Notes under the pieces: generated by a model
What the model saw: only the letters and a program-made list of their open reading frames with translations
Databases searched by the model: none
Told to the model about the DNA's origin: nothing
NCBI RefSeq assembly: GCF_002803085.1
Contig: NZ_NNBJ01000005.1
Location: 124,001 to 188,000 of the forward strand
Source: Streptomyces sp. CB01201
GTDB taxonomy: Bacteria > Actinomycetota > Actinomycetes > Streptomycetales > Streptomycetaceae
Direction: 5' to 3'
Length of the DNA: 64,000 nucleotides
Part shown: one piece after another, positions 51,749-60,198 of the stretch
Layout of the letters: each line of letters starts with the position of its first letter
How positions within the stretch are numbered: the stretch's first letter is position 1
Made by a program: the position numbers and the translations under genes

Positions 51749-52804
51749 ATGAGCCGCCGCCGCACCCCGAAGCTGCCTTCCTGGCTGCCGGTCGATCCGT
51801 ACATCCTGGCGCTGCTCGGCACGGTGGGGCTCGCTGCCGTGCTGCCCGCGTCCGGGGCGGCTGCCCCGGTGGCCAGTGGTGCCTCGACCGGAGCCGTCGC
51901 GCTGCTCTTCTTCCTCTACGGCGCCCGGCTCTCGACCCGCGAGGCGATGGACGGCGTACGCCACTGGCGGCTCCACATCACCGTACTGGCCTGCACGTTC
52001 ATGGCGTTCCCCCTGCTCGGCCTGGCGGCCAGGGGACTCGTTCCGTTCGTCCTGACGCCGGACCTCTACAACGGTCTGCTCTTCCTGTGTCTGGTGCCGT
52101 CCACGATCCAGTCGTCGATCGCGTTCACCTCGATCGCCCGTGGCAATGTGCCCGCCGCGATCTGTGCGGGCTCCTTCTCCAGCATCGCCGGAATCGTGGT
52201 CACACCGCTGCTCGCGGCCGGCCTGCTCGGCAACAGCGGGGGCGGCCTCTCGGCGGACTCGCTCCTGAAGATCGTGCTGCAACTGCTCGTGCCGTTCCTG
52301 GCCGGCCAGTTCCTGCGACGCTGGGTCGGCGGGTTCCTCGTCCGGCACAAGAAGGTGCTCGGGTACGTGGACCGGGGCTCGATCCTGCTTGTCGTGTACA
52401 GCGCGTTCAGCGAGGGCATGGTGCGCGGCATCTGGCACCAGGTGAGCGTGGTCAGGCTCGGCGCACTGCTCTGTGTGGAGGCCGTCCTGCTGGCCGCGAT
52501 GCTCGCACTGACCTGGTACGGGGCGAAGCGGCTCGGGTTCGACCGGGGCGACCGGATCGCGATCCAGTTCGCCGGGTCGAAGAAGAGCCTGGCCGCCGGA
52601 CTCCCCATGGCCAGCGTCCTGTTCGGCGCCCAGGCCTCGCTCGCGGTGCTGCCGCTGATGCTGTTCCACCAGATGCAGCTGATGGTCTGCGCGGTGATCG
52701 CCAAGCGCCGCGCCCGCGACCCGCTGCCTGAGCCGCGGCCCGCGGAGGCGGACCCGGCTCCCGCCGGGCAGGGCAGCGGCTCGGGCGTACGGGCGGGCAG
52801 CTAG
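51749..52804 (+). CDS. Bile-acid:sodium symporter family transporter
   Basis: A 351-aa membrane protein of the BASS family (SBF-like DUF4137 branch). Ten hydrophobic segments are visible, with PASGAAAPVASGASTGAVAL, FLVPSTIQSSIAFTSIARGN-like LVPSTIQSSIAFTSIARGNV, and FAGSKKSLAAGLPMASVLFG at the crossed helices that bind sodium. The substrate is unknown; relatives carry organic acids. ATG 51749 is the start, with GTGGAG just before it in the last repeat unit. A short disordered Pro/Ala/Gly tail ends the protein. Confidence 0.87.
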   Translation: MSRRRTPKLPSWLPVDPYILALLGTVGLAAVLPASGAAAPVASGASTGAVALLFFLYGARLSTREAMDGVRHWRLHITVLACTFMAFPLLGLAARGLVPFVLTPDLYNGLLFLCLVPSTIQSSIAFTSIARGNVPAAICAGSFSSIAGIVVTPLLAAGLLGNSGGGLSADSLLKIVLQLLVPFLAGQFLRRWVGGFLVRHKKVLGYVDRGSILLVVYSAFSEGMVRGIWHQVSVVRLGALLCVEAVLLAAMLALTWYGAKRLGFDRGDRIAIQFAGSKKSLAAGLPMASVLFGAQASLAVLPLMLFHQMQLMVCAVIAKRRARDPLPEPRPAEADPAPAGQGSGSGVRAGS

Positions 52805-53436
52805 GGAACGTCCGTGAGGGCGGGCCGGCCCGGCCGCCGCACCCGGTCCCGGGCCGGCTGCGGCACCTCGTCCCGGGTCAGGTGCCCCACTTGATCCCGG
52901 GTCAGCCGCCACACCTGGTCCATGCCGGTCTCGGCCGGGGCGAGGGCCTCCTTGGGGCGGCGCTCGTACGCGGTGAAGCCGAGCCGGGCGGGCACGGCCG
53001 CGCTCGGCAGGTTGGCGGCGTCGTGCACGATCTCGACGACATCGACCCCGAGCAGCCGGAAGGCCAGCTCCGTCAGTGTCCGCGTGGTGCGGGTGGCCAG
53101 TCCGCGGCCGGTTGCGGACGGATGCAGCCAGTACCCGATCTCGCGCAGACCGTCCTGGTTCTCATCACGCCGGAACAGCCCGCACATCCCGACGATGGCA
53201 CCGTCGAGGGTGATCGCGTAGGCGTAGGCCGCACCGGTCGCCCACAGTTCGGTGCGCTTGGTCAGGAACTGGGCGGTTCGGTCCCGGCTGTGTTCGGACA
53301 CCCAGGGCATCCAGGGGCGCAGGTGTTCCAGCGACTCATCGATGACGCGAAACAGCTCCGCGAGGTCCGCCTCACCGGCGAACGCGCGCAGCGCGAGCGT
53401 GTCGTCCAGGCTGATGATCCGAGGTGGTGGCTCCAT
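52801..53436 (-). CDS. GNAT-family N-acetyltransferase
   Basis: A 211-aa acetyltransferase. DESLEHLRPWMPWVSEHSRD is typical of RimJ/RimL-like enzymes. EIGYWLHPSATGRGLATRTT is the acetyl-CoA loop and HDAANLPSAAVPARLGFTAY the C-terminal motif with Asn-Ser. The last 35 residues (LTRDQVGHLTRDEVPQPARD) are a repetitive extension. Its stop overlaps the convergent symporter stop by 4 bp. Confidence 0.87.
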   Translation of the reverse strand: MEPPPRIISLDDTLALRAFAGEADLAELFRVIDESLEHLRPWMPWVSEHSRDRTAQFLTKRTELWATGAAYAYAITLDGAIVGMCGLFRRDENQDGLREIGYWLHPSATGRGLATRTTRTLTELAFRLLGVDVVEIVHDAANLPSAAVPARLGFTAYERRPKEALAPAETGMDQVWRLTRDQVGHLTRDEVPQPARDRVRRPGRPALTDVP

Positions 53437-53507
53437 GCGGTGATGATCTTACGAAGGGGCGCTCGGAGGCAATGGGATTCAACGGCTCCAGGCCTCCGCC
53501 TCCGATC

Positions 53508-53590
53508 CCGTGTCCCGTGTCCTGTGCCCTGTGCCCTGTGCCCTGTGCCCCGGGCCCTGTGCCCCGGGCCCCGGGCCCGTGCCCTCGGGC
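53508..53590. repeat. 7-bp tandem repeat
   Basis: CCTGTGC repeated at 53521, 53528, 53535 and 53542 with degenerate copies on both sides and CCCGGGCC interruptions, in the 292-bp region between divergent genes. No gene or other signal was seen in this region. Confidence 0.8.
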
Positions 53591-53728
53591 CGCTGCCCCC
53601 CCGGCCCCTGGGTTTCCCTCCCGGGGCGGTCCGCCCCGGGCCCTCGTCCTCCCCGTTCGCCGTGCGGGCATGGCCAGAACAGGTCCCCGGTCTCTGGTGT
53701 GGATCATCGAGGCCGGTACGGTGCCGCC

Positions 53729-54262
53729 ATGACCGCACTCGAAGGCGAGCCCGCCCTTCTCGACCCCGCGCACACCGCGCTCGTCCTCGTCGATCTGATG
53801 GACCGGATCACCGCGCTGCCCCTCGCCCCCCGCTCCGGGGATCAAGTGGTCGCTGTATCAAGGGAGTTGGCGGAGAGATTCCGCGCGGCAGGGTCGACCG
53901 TCGTGCTGGTGCGGGTGGAACGGCCCGGAGTTGCCGTGCAGCCGCCCGGCAGTGATCTCGTGGGCGGCCTCGCGCAGGACGGCGACCTGGTCGTGGTGAA
54001 GCGCACCGTAGGCGGATTCCACCGGACCGGTCTGCACGAGTCGCTCGCCGAACGCGGCGTCACCACCCTCGTGTTCGGCGGCATCGCCACCAACCTCGGT
54101 GTCGAGTCGACGGCCCGCGCCGCCGCCGACCACGGCTATGAGCTGCTGTTCGTCGAGGACGCGATGGCGGCCCTGACCGAGGACGAGCACCGGGCCGCGG
54201 TCGCCCTGAACTTCCCGCGCCTCGGCCGCGTCGTCGCCGCGACCGCCGTCGGGTTCGGCTGA
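53729..54262 (+). CDS. Isochorismatase-fold protein (YecD-like, no catalytic Cys)
   Basis: A 177-aa isochorismatase-like hydrolase fold. TALVLVDLMDRITALPLAPR carries the first Asp, VVVKRTVGGFHRTGLHESLA the Lys, and VFGGIATNLGVESTARAAAD replaces the usual nucleophile loop. Cysteine hydrolases have Cys where Gly occurs here, while the E. coli YecD type has the same GISTNIGVESTAR-like loop. So it is probably not a cysteine amidase. Starts 5 bp before-spaced with the ferredoxin-like gene downstream. Confidence 0.83.
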   Translation: MTALEGEPALLDPAHTALVLVDLMDRITALPLAPRSGDQVVAVSRELAERFRAAGSTVVLVRVERPGVAVQPPGSDLVGGLAQDGDLVVVKRTVGGFHRTGLHESLAERGVTTLVFGGIATNLGVESTARAAADHGYELLFVEDAMAALTEDEHRAAVALNFPRLGRVVAATAVGFG

Positions 54263-54266
54263 GCGC

Positions 54267-54671
54267 ATGCCCAAGTTCTCGATATCCGCAGCCGGTTCAC
54301 GTCCCTGCACCCTCGTCGTCTGCCGCGGCTGCTGCTGCGGGGACGCCCGCAAGACCCCCGGCACCGATCACGCGCGCCAGTTGGAGCGGCTGCGTGGCGC
54401 GGCCGCCGAGTCCGGTGGACGGATCGCCGTACGCACCACCGACTGCCTCGGCCCCTGCGGCCAGGCCAATGTGATCGTGGTGCAGCCGTCCGGCCGGGCC
54501 CGCCAGAGCGGGGCCCGCGCGGCCTGGATCGGCTGGGTCCTGGACGACGACGCCACCGACGACATCCTGGCCTGGGCCGAGCAGGGTGGCCCCGGAGTCG
54601 CCGAGCCCCCGGCCACCCTCGCCCTCCAGATGATCCCGGCCCCCGCCGAGGCCCGCAGGCGCGCGCGGTAG
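54267..54671 (+). CDS. Thioredoxin-like [2Fe-2S] ferredoxin domain protein
   Basis: A 134-aa protein with Cys residues arranged as in thioredoxin-like 2Fe-2S ferredoxins: TLVVCRGCCCGD at the start and TTDCLGPCGQANVIVV later. The last 40 residues are Ala/Pro/Arg-rich. It begins 4 bp after the isochorismatase-fold gene and is convergent with fdhD 39 bp away. Being next to fdhD and a formate-dehydrogenase remnant suggests an old link to formate or molybdoenzyme electron transfer. That link is inference. Confidence 0.72.
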   Translation: MPKFSISAAGSRPCTLVVCRGCCCGDARKTPGTDHARQLERLRGAAAESGGRIAVRTTDCLGPCGQANVIVVQPSGRARQSGARAAWIGWVLDDDATDDILAWAEQGGPGVAEPPATLALQMIPAPAEARRRAR

Positions 54672-54709
54672 AGCGGTAGAACGGGAGAGCGGGAGAGCGG
54701 GAGAGGGGG

Positions 54710-55549
54710 TCAGACGCCCGAGTGCAGGGTGATGCGCTCGTCCCCCGCGTACACGTTCATGGAGCTGCCGCGCAGGAAGCCGACCAGCGTCAGGCCCGAC
54801 TCGACGGCCAGGTCGACGGCCAGCGAGGACGGCGCGGAGACGGCTGCGAGGACCGGGATGCCTGCCATGACCGCCTTCTGGGCGAGCTCGAACGAGGCCC
54901 GGCCCGACACGAGCAGGATGCAGTGCGACAGCGGAAGCCGGTCGTCCTGGAGAGCACGGCCGACCAGCTTGTCCACCGCGTTGTGCCGGCCCACGTCCTC
55001 GCGTATGTCCAGCAGTTCGCCCTCGGGCGAGAACAGCGCTGCGGCGTGCAGGCCTCCGGTCCGGTCGAAGACCCGCTGCGCCGCGCGCAGCCGGTCGGGG
55101 AGGCTCGCGAGCAGTTCGGGCTCCACCCGGACCGGGGGAGTGTCGGCGATCGGGAAGCGGGCCTGGGTACGGACGGCGTCCAGGCTGGCCTTGCCGCACA
55201 GGCCGCACGAGGATGTCGTGTACACATTGCGTTCGAGGGTGATGTCGGGGACCTCGACATCCGGCGCGAGCCGTACATCGACCACGTTGTAGGTGTTCTG
55301 TCCGTCCGCCGTGGCCCCGGCGCAGTACACGATGGACCGGAGCTCGGACGCGGCGCCGAGCACTCCTTCGCTCACCAGGAACCCGGCGGCGAGCGCGAAG
55401 TCGTCGCCGGGGGTGCGCATCGTGATCGCGAGCGGCTTTCCGTTCAGCCGGATCTCCAGCGGCTCCTCGGCCACCAGGGTGTCCGGGCGGGCCGACACCA
55501 CCCCGTCCCGGATGCGGATGACGCGGCGGCGCTCGGTGACCCGTCCCAT
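54710..55549 (-). CDS. fdhD: Formate dehydrogenase accessory sulfurtransferase FdhD
   Basis: A 279-aa protein required for active formate dehydrogenase: it passes sulfur from IscS-type desulfurase to the molybdenum cofactor. The conserved Cys pair is in [14 protein letters not shown] (Cys115, Cys118). [51 protein letters not shown] and the C-terminal [13 protein letters not shown] all match the family. Directly upstream lies only a decayed fragment of a formate dehydrogenase gene, so the enzyme it serves must lie elsewhere, if any remains. Confidence 0.93.
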   Translation of the reverse strand: MGRVTERRRVIRIRDGVVSARPDTLVAEEPLEIRLNGKPLAITMRTPGDDFALAAGFLVSEGVLGAASELRSIVYCAGATADGQNTYNVVDVRLAPDVEVPDITLERNVYTTSSCGLCGKASLDAVRTQARFPIADTPPVRVEPELLASLPDRLRAAQRVFDRTGGLHAAALFSPEGELLDIREDVGRHNAVDKLVGRALQDDRLPLSHCILLVSGRASFELAQKAVMAGIPVLAAVSAPSSLAVDLAVESGLTLVGFLRGSSMNVYAGDERITLHSGV

Positions 55550-55608
55550 GTCTCAGTCCCTCGATCGCTCTCGTTGAACCCGTCGAACTTTTCAGGTTCG
55601 CACTCTCG

Positions 55609-55825
55609 TCAGTTTCGCGTCTGCATGTGCTGGAAGCCGAATCGGCCCATGGTGCAGAGGCTGCCGTGGGTCACCGGGCTGTGGTACGGCGGGCTGACCC
55701 ATGACGCTCTCATTGTCCTGCACATGGAGGGTGAGGTCGCCGCCGACGTCGCAGCACACGCGCTCGGTGTCGGTGTACGCCGACATGCCCGCCTCGGCGC
55801 GCCGCGAGCCTGCGAGGGTGCGGGG
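55609..55825 (-). pseudogene. Remnant of formate dehydrogenase iron-sulfur/alpha-subunit gene
   Basis: On the - strand two frames join into a shrunken formate-dehydrogenase N-terminal region. From about 55822 one frame reads RTLAGSRRAEAGMSAYTDTE, like the end of the 2Fe-2S domain of such enzymes, then jumps directly to CDVGGDLTLHVQDNESV of the 4Fe-4S/molybdopterin domain. About 180 residues normally in between are missing. Near 55698 an extra G in GGG shifts the frame to VSPPYHSPVTHGSLCTMGRF and GFQHMQTRN, stop. Third positions are mostly G/C. It lies 60 bp upstream of fdhD. Confidence 0.7.
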
Positions 55826-56057
55826 GTACGGGGAGTGCGGCGAGGCCGACCGAATCCGAGTGCGGCCTTCGGTGCTTCCTTCCAACTCGCCTGCATCGGC
55901 GGTCTGTTCGGGTGTCGGACGTCCGGGCGAGGGGGCGGCGGGCGCGTGCACCGCCCGCAGGGTCGGAACCGGGGGACCGGTGGCCGTCCCGGGGAGGAGG
56001 AGGCGCGGTAGATGGAGCGCGGAAGACGGAACCGTAGAGGTCATTCGTCGGCAGAAT

Positions 56058-56069
56058 ATTGTCTACAGT
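56058..56069. promoter_or_regulatory. FadR-type GntR operator-like site
   Basis: ATTGTCTACAGT, with core GTCTAC fitting the FadR-subfamily consensus GTMKAC. The same 9 bases (GTCTACAGT, read on the other strand) occur upstream of the GntR gene at 58971. It lies between the formate-dehydrogenase remnant and the FabH-like gene. The rest of 55826-56264 shows no gene. Confidence 0.45.
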
Positions 56070-56264
56070 ATGCGGATGCGCTTCCCGAGGGTTACGACGC
56101 GCGTCGCACTCCGCGCGGGCGTCCCGGGGCGAAACGCTGACACAAGGCTCCAAAGGTGCGGCAGTGAATCCTGTTGGATCTCGCGCCCCTGTACCCATCA
56201 GTAGCCACGAAGACTGGATGGCTCCGGATGTCAGCAGTAAATGCTCGTACCGAGGGGATCCGCC

Positions 56265-57212
56265 ATGACCGGCATGCGAGGCTCACGTCTTGTCGCAGTC
56301 GGGCACTACCAGCCCGCCAAGGTGCTCACCAATGACGACCTCGCCGAGCTGGTCGACACCAGCGACGAATGGATCAGCAGCCGGGTCGGCATCCGTACCC
56401 GGCATGTCGCGGGGCCGGACGAGCCCGTGGACGAACTGGCCGCGCACGCCGGAGCGAAGGCGCTGGCCGGCGCGGGCCTGACTCCCGCCGACATCGATCT
56501 CGTACTGGTCGCCACCTCCACGGCCACCGACCGTTCCCCGAACACGGCGGCCCGGGTCGCCTCACGCCTCGGCATGGGCTCGCCCGCGGTTCTCGACCTC
56601 AATGTGGTCTGCGCCGGATTCACCCACGCCCTGGCCACCGCCGACAGCCTGGTGCGCACCGGGACCGCCAGGCGCGCCCTCGTCATCGGCGCGGACAAGA
56701 TGACGGCGGTCACCGACTGGAGCGACCGCAGCACCTGCGTCCTGGTCGGCGACGGCGCGGGCGCGGCGGTCGTCGAGGCGAGCGAGGAAGCGTTGATCGG
56801 ACCGGTGCTCTGGGGTTCGGTGCCGGAGATGGGTCACGCGGTACGGATCGAGGGCAGCCCGCCGGTGTTCGCACAGGAGGGCCAGTCCGTGTACCGCTGG
56901 GCCACCACGCAACTGCCGCCCATCGCCCGCCAGGTGTGCGAGCGTGCGGGGCTCACCCCCGAGGATCTCGCCGCGGTGGTGCTCCACCAGGCCAACCTGC
57001 GGATCATCGAGCCCGTCGCACGCAAGATCGGCGCCGTGAACGCGGTCATCGCCCGCGATGTCGTCGAATCCGGCAACACCTCGGCGGCCAGCATCCCGAT
57101 GGCCCTGTCCAAGCTGGTGGAGCGCGGCGAGATCACCACCGGCGACCCGGTCCTCCTCTTCGGCTTCGGCGGCAACCTGTCGTACGCGGGGCAGGTCGTA
57201 CGCTGCCCGTGA
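56265..57212 (+). CDS. FabH-like 3-oxoacyl-ACP synthase III
   Basis: A 315-aa ketosynthase III with the complete triad: Cys116 (DLNVVCAGFTHAL), His241 (VLHQANLRIIEPVARK) and Asn271 (VVESGNTSAASIPMALSK). EWISSRVGIRTRHVAGPDE and the end GDPVLLFGFGGNLSYAGQVV are typical of FabH. It starts fatty-acid chains or is a paralogue for secondary metabolism; being isolated from other fab genes it is likely a paralogue. GAGGGG lies 7 nt before the ATG. Confidence 0.9.
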   Translation: MTGMRGSRLVAVGHYQPAKVLTNDDLAELVDTSDEWISSRVGIRTRHVAGPDEPVDELAAHAGAKALAGAGLTPADIDLVLVATSTATDRSPNTAARVASRLGMGSPAVLDLNVVCAGFTHALATADSLVRTGTARRALVIGADKMTAVTDWSDRSTCVLVGDGAGAAVVEASEEALIGPVLWGSVPEMGHAVRIEGSPPVFAQEGQSVYRWATTQLPPIARQVCERAGLTPEDLAAVVLHQANLRIIEPVARKIGAVNAVIARDVVESGNTSAASIPMALSKLVERGEITTGDPVLLFGFGGNLSYAGQVVRCP

Positions 57213-57280
57213 CACACCTCGCGGTTGGCCCGCCCGAGCAGGCCAGGGCCGAGGCCGCCGCACTCACGGGGTTCCTGCGG

Positions 57281-57366
57281 CCCGGCTGCGCTCAACCGCG
57301 AGGCCCGGCTGCGCTCAACCGCGCGGCCCGGCTGCGCTCAACCGCGCGGCCCGGCTGCGCTCAACC
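57281..57366. repeat. 23-bp tandem repeat
   Basis: CCCGGCTGCGCTCAACC recurs at 57281, 57304, 57327 and 57350, a 23-bp period, between the FabH-like gene and the convergent gene ending at 57361. The last copy includes that gene's stop codon. Confidence 0.92.
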
Positions 57367-58314
57367 AGTCAGGCGCTTGCGCCAGTCCAGCGGTGTGAGG
57401 TCGAGGGCGCGGCCGGGATCACCGTCCCACTCCACCGACAGGCCGCACCGCTCCACCGCGGCCACCACCTCGCGGCCCACGGACGCGGTGGTCTCCGGCA
57501 GACCGTCGAACCCGCCGTAGTGCAGGGTCAGTCCGTGTCCGGAGGCCGCCGCGTCGGTGCTCTGGGCGTGGAAGTACACGAAGCCGCGAGCCCGTGGCGA
57601 TCCCGCCGCACCGATCTCCGACTGGCCGCAGGAGCGGCAGCAGGTGAAGTTCTCCCGCGCCGTGATGCCCGTCGCCTCCAGCGCGGCGAAGGCCCGGGTG
57701 AGCCGCTCGGGGTCGGTCTCGCCCTGCCAGGTGGCCTGTTCGGCGACGCGCTCCAGCCATATGCGGTCCACCAACTGCTGTGCCTGCGCGAGCGATATGG
57801 GGTGGACTCCATCGGACACCAGATAGTCCTCGGCCAGCTCCGCGAGCTCCGCCCGCGTCGCATAGCCACCCGTCATGACCTGACGTACGTGGGTTTCGAG
57901 CAGCTCCCGGTCCTCATCCGTGAGGTCCAACTCGGGGACGGCGGCCGGAGGTTCGAACTCCATCCGCTCCCACTCAAGCCCCGCGTTCCAGTCCGCGCGG
58001 GCGCGGGCCCACCCGGTCATGGCCGCGATCACCGGGTCCGGTGAGCCGAGCGTCGCCCGGAAGTGCCGGTCGTAGGCCCCGTCGCGGTACTCCAGCGTGT
58101 AGGACCCCGACCCGGCCCCCGCCCCCGAGCCAATGCCCGTGGCTTCGCTCTCGTGCCACACCTGGACGAACACGTCCGGTCGATCCGGTATCCGCTGGAG
58201 CACCAGGAACCGGTCGCCCTCGGCACCGATCTGGCGCACCAGATCGGCGAGTTGAGCTGCCGTGACCGTGCTGTGCCGTCGGCCGTTCTCCGTGTCCACC
58301 GTGATCGCGAGCAT
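57361..58314 (-). CDS. DUF6891-like hypothetical protein
   Basis: A 317-aa soluble protein I recognise only as a Streptomyces family (DUF6891 from memory, not checked). Residues 1-85 are a small domain (QRIPDRPDVFVQVWHESEAT). The rest contains FTCCRSCGQSEIG with a CCxxC group, GFVYFHAQSTDAAASGHGL and LHYGGFDGLPETTASVGREV. The Cys group could bind zinc. A short Gly-Ala-Ser linker encoded by a repeat lies near residue 70. ATG 58314 has no strong ribosome site; the frame is open to a TTG at 58344. Confidence 0.7.
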   Translation of the reverse strand: MLAITVDTENGRRHSTVTAAQLADLVRQIGAEGDRFLVLQRIPDRPDVFVQVWHESEATGIGSGAGAGSGSYTLEYRDGAYDRHFRATLGSPDPVIAAMTGWARARADWNAGLEWERMEFEPPAAVPELDLTDEDRELLETHVRQVMTGGYATRAELAELAEDYLVSDGVHPISLAQAQQLVDRIWLERVAEQATWQGETDPERLTRAFAALEATGITARENFTCCRSCGQSEIGAAGSPRARGFVYFHAQSTDAAASGHGLTLHYGGFDGLPETTASVGREVVAAVERCGLSVEWDGDPGRALDLTPLDWRKRLTG

Positions 58315-58455
58315 GTGGCCAACTGTCGCACCCGCCACTGACAACGCCCTCGCAGCAGCCTCCGCACGGACCCCCGTACGGCCCCGGTACGCCCTCCCCG
58401 CACGGCCTCCGTAGGTACCCCGTACCGGAGGAACCTCCGGGCCCCGCCACCGGCC

Positions 58456-58806
58456 TCAGAGCCAGCGCCGGGCCGATTCCACGCTGTCGCCCCCGCTGGT
58501 GTTGAACGCGATCGCGGCCCCCGGAGCGTGCCGGCGGACCAGGTTCACCACCAACTCGAAGAAGGTGAGCAGCGGTTCGGGCTTGCGGATGCCGCCACCG
58601 ATGACGACGACGTCCCACGCCCGCTCGGTCAGCGCGGCCACCACCGTGGACTCGGCCGTGTCGTCCGGCTTGATCAGCGCCATGGACGCCTCGATGCCGT
58701 GCGCGGCGAACCGGGCCAGTTCCTCGTCGAGGAGGGCGCGCAGACCGTCCCCGTCGAGGCCGGGGACGGTGTGCGGGTCGAAGCCGAGAATCAGAGTGGA
58801 AGCCAT
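58456..58806 (-). CDS. Hypothetical protein, alpha/beta fold
   Basis: A 116-aa protein with alternating strands and helices: STLILGFDPHTVPGLDGDGL, AWDVVVIGGGIRKPEPLLTF and APGAAIAFNTSGGDSVESAR. It looks like a Rossmann-type small domain common in actinobacteria. No function is recognised. ATG 58806 is chosen over upstream in-frame starts because similarity-like composition begins there. Divergent from the GntR gene, sharing its control region. Confidence 0.65.
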   Translation of the reverse strand: MASTLILGFDPHTVPGLDGDGLRALLDEELARFAAHGIEASMALIKPDDTAESTVVAALTERAWDVVVIGGGIRKPEPLLTFFELVVNLVRRHAPGAAIAFNTSGGDSVESARRWL

Positions 58807-58890
58807 GCTCCGAAGGACGTCCGGCCGGGCCGCCGAGTTGCGCCCCGCAGGGACCGGATCAGGCCGGCGAACGTGCTGGGAGGATTGCGC

Positions 58891-58908
58891 TCGTAGACTG
58901 TAGACGAT
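58891..58908. promoter_or_regulatory. GntR (FadR-type) operator-like site
   Basis: TCGTAGACTGTAGACGAT contains GTAGAC twice, 7 bp apart, and on the other strand GTCTACAGTCTAC. The core GTCTAC fits the FadR-subfamily consensus. It lies 63 bp before the GntR start and is shared in part with the site at 56058. Confidence 0.55.
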
Positions 58909-58970
58909 AACCAATCTGCATGGTCGGCCGTACGCCCGTGGTGCAACCCGTGGTGCAAGAGGGGTAGGCG

Positions 58971-59651
58971 ATGGTGTCCGCAGGACTGCCGCAGGGAACC
59001 GTGCCCAAGCTGGAGCGGCCCGGGCCGCTGCGTGAGCGCGTCTACGAAGCCCTCCTCGAACTGATCACCACCCGCGCCCTGCGCCCCGGCCAGCACCTGG
59101 TCGAGAGCGAACTCGCGGGCCAACTCGGGGTTTCCCGGCAGCCGGTGCGCGAGGCGCTCCAGCGGCTCAATACCGAAGGGTGGGTCGATCTGCGGCCCGC
59201 GCAGGGCGCGTTCGTGCACGAGCCCACCGAGGAGGAGGCCGACCAACTGCTCTCGGTGCGTACGGTCCTGGAGGCCGAGGCGGCCCGGCTCGCCGCGGCC
59301 AACTCCGGCGCGGCCGGGATCGCGGCCCTGGAGAAGCTGTGCGCCAAGGGCGAGCAGGCCGCCGCGGACGGCGACGTGGACCTGGCGGTGGCGACCAACG
59401 CCGAGTTCCACGCCAAGGTCATGGAGCTCGCCGGGAACGTGGTGCTCGCCGAGCTCGCGGGCCAGGTCGACCGACGAGTGCGCTGGTACTACACGCCGGT
59501 CGCCCGCCAACGCGGCAAGCAGTCCTGGATCGAGCACCGGGATCTGATCGCCGCGTTCTCGGCGCACGATGAGCGCCGTGCCACGGAGGTCATGCGCGCC
59601 CACACCGAGCACACGCGCACGACCTACCACGAGCGGTCCGACCGGGCCTGA
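58971..59651 (+). CDS. GntR-family regulator, FCD (FadR) subfamily
   Basis: A 226-aa regulator. The winged helix is residues 20-85 (LRERVYEALLELITTRALRP, LVESELAGQLGVSRQPVREA). The C-terminal all-helical FCD ligand domain carries VRTVLEAEAARLAAANSGAA, ATNAEFHAKVMELAGN and the metal-binding His positions EHRDLIAAFSAHD and RAHTEHTRTTYHER. FCD regulators bind organic acids. Likely autoregulated via the GTAGAC repeats upstream. The next gene on the strand is an aldehyde dehydrogenase. Confidence 0.9.
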   Translation: MVSAGLPQGTVPKLERPGPLRERVYEALLELITTRALRPGQHLVESELAGQLGVSRQPVREALQRLNTEGWVDLRPAQGAFVHEPTEEEADQLLSVRTVLEAEAARLAAANSGAAGIAALEKLCAKGEQAAADGDVDLAVATNAEFHAKVMELAGNVVLAELAGQVDRRVRWYYTPVARQRGKQSWIEHRDLIAAFSAHDERRATEVMRAHTEHTRTTYHERSDRA

Positions 59652-59781
59652 CCCGACCTGACTGCACCGGGCCGACGCAGGCGCCGACGGGGTGCGGCGT
59701 ACAGCGTGCGGCGTACGAGACGTGGTGCGGCCGGCTCGGACTGGCCCAGCTCCGGGGCGGCCGTACGTGCAGGGGCCCGCA

Positions 59782-59904
59782 TCACCTCACGGCTATGGAG
59801 CCGAGGCCGCCGCCGAACAGGCCGCTCAGCAGCTTGCCGCTCCAGACCAGGTCGTAGTTGGTGGCGCTGCAGAGGTCGCGCCTCGGCCCCAAGCTGCGCA
59901 CCAC
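59782..59904 (-). CDS. Possible 40-aa ORF or gene remnant
   Basis: A short frame reading RRDLCSATNYDLVWSGKLLS and GLFGGGLGSIAVR, stop. Over its last 33 codons nearly every third base is G or C, far stronger than the alternative frames. It has no clear ribosome site (GTG 59904 or 59901 are the only starts) and no family is recognised. It could be a small protein or the C-terminal remnant of a lost gene. The rest of the 547-bp gap 59652-60198 shows nothing else. Confidence 0.3.
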   Translation of the reverse strand: MVRSLGPRRDLCSATNYDLVWSGKLLSGLFGGGLGSIAVR

Positions 59905-60198
59905 CGCCGGACATCGCGCGGCGGGGCCGCGAGTGGCACGGTGGGAAGGGGAACGGGAAGGGGTGGAGCGGTGCGGACGGGGCGGGCGAACGAGCCCCGC
60001 TGTAGGCGCGAGGCGAGCCCGCACCTACGCACGGCCCCAGGCACCGCCTCTACGCCCGCCCCCCCCCCCGCGATCACGTGACGTCACTCACCTTCACGCC
60101 CTGTACGTGCCGAACCGCCCTCCAACTCACTACCGTCCGGTAACACAAGCCATCGCACCCCCGCCCCGACAGCCTGCGCACCGAGAGCGGAGACCCTC

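Noticed and set aside
54722-56011. A 429-residue + strand frame over fdhD
   Set aside because: Antisense to fdhD and the formate dehydrogenase remnant, and lacking protein-like composition.
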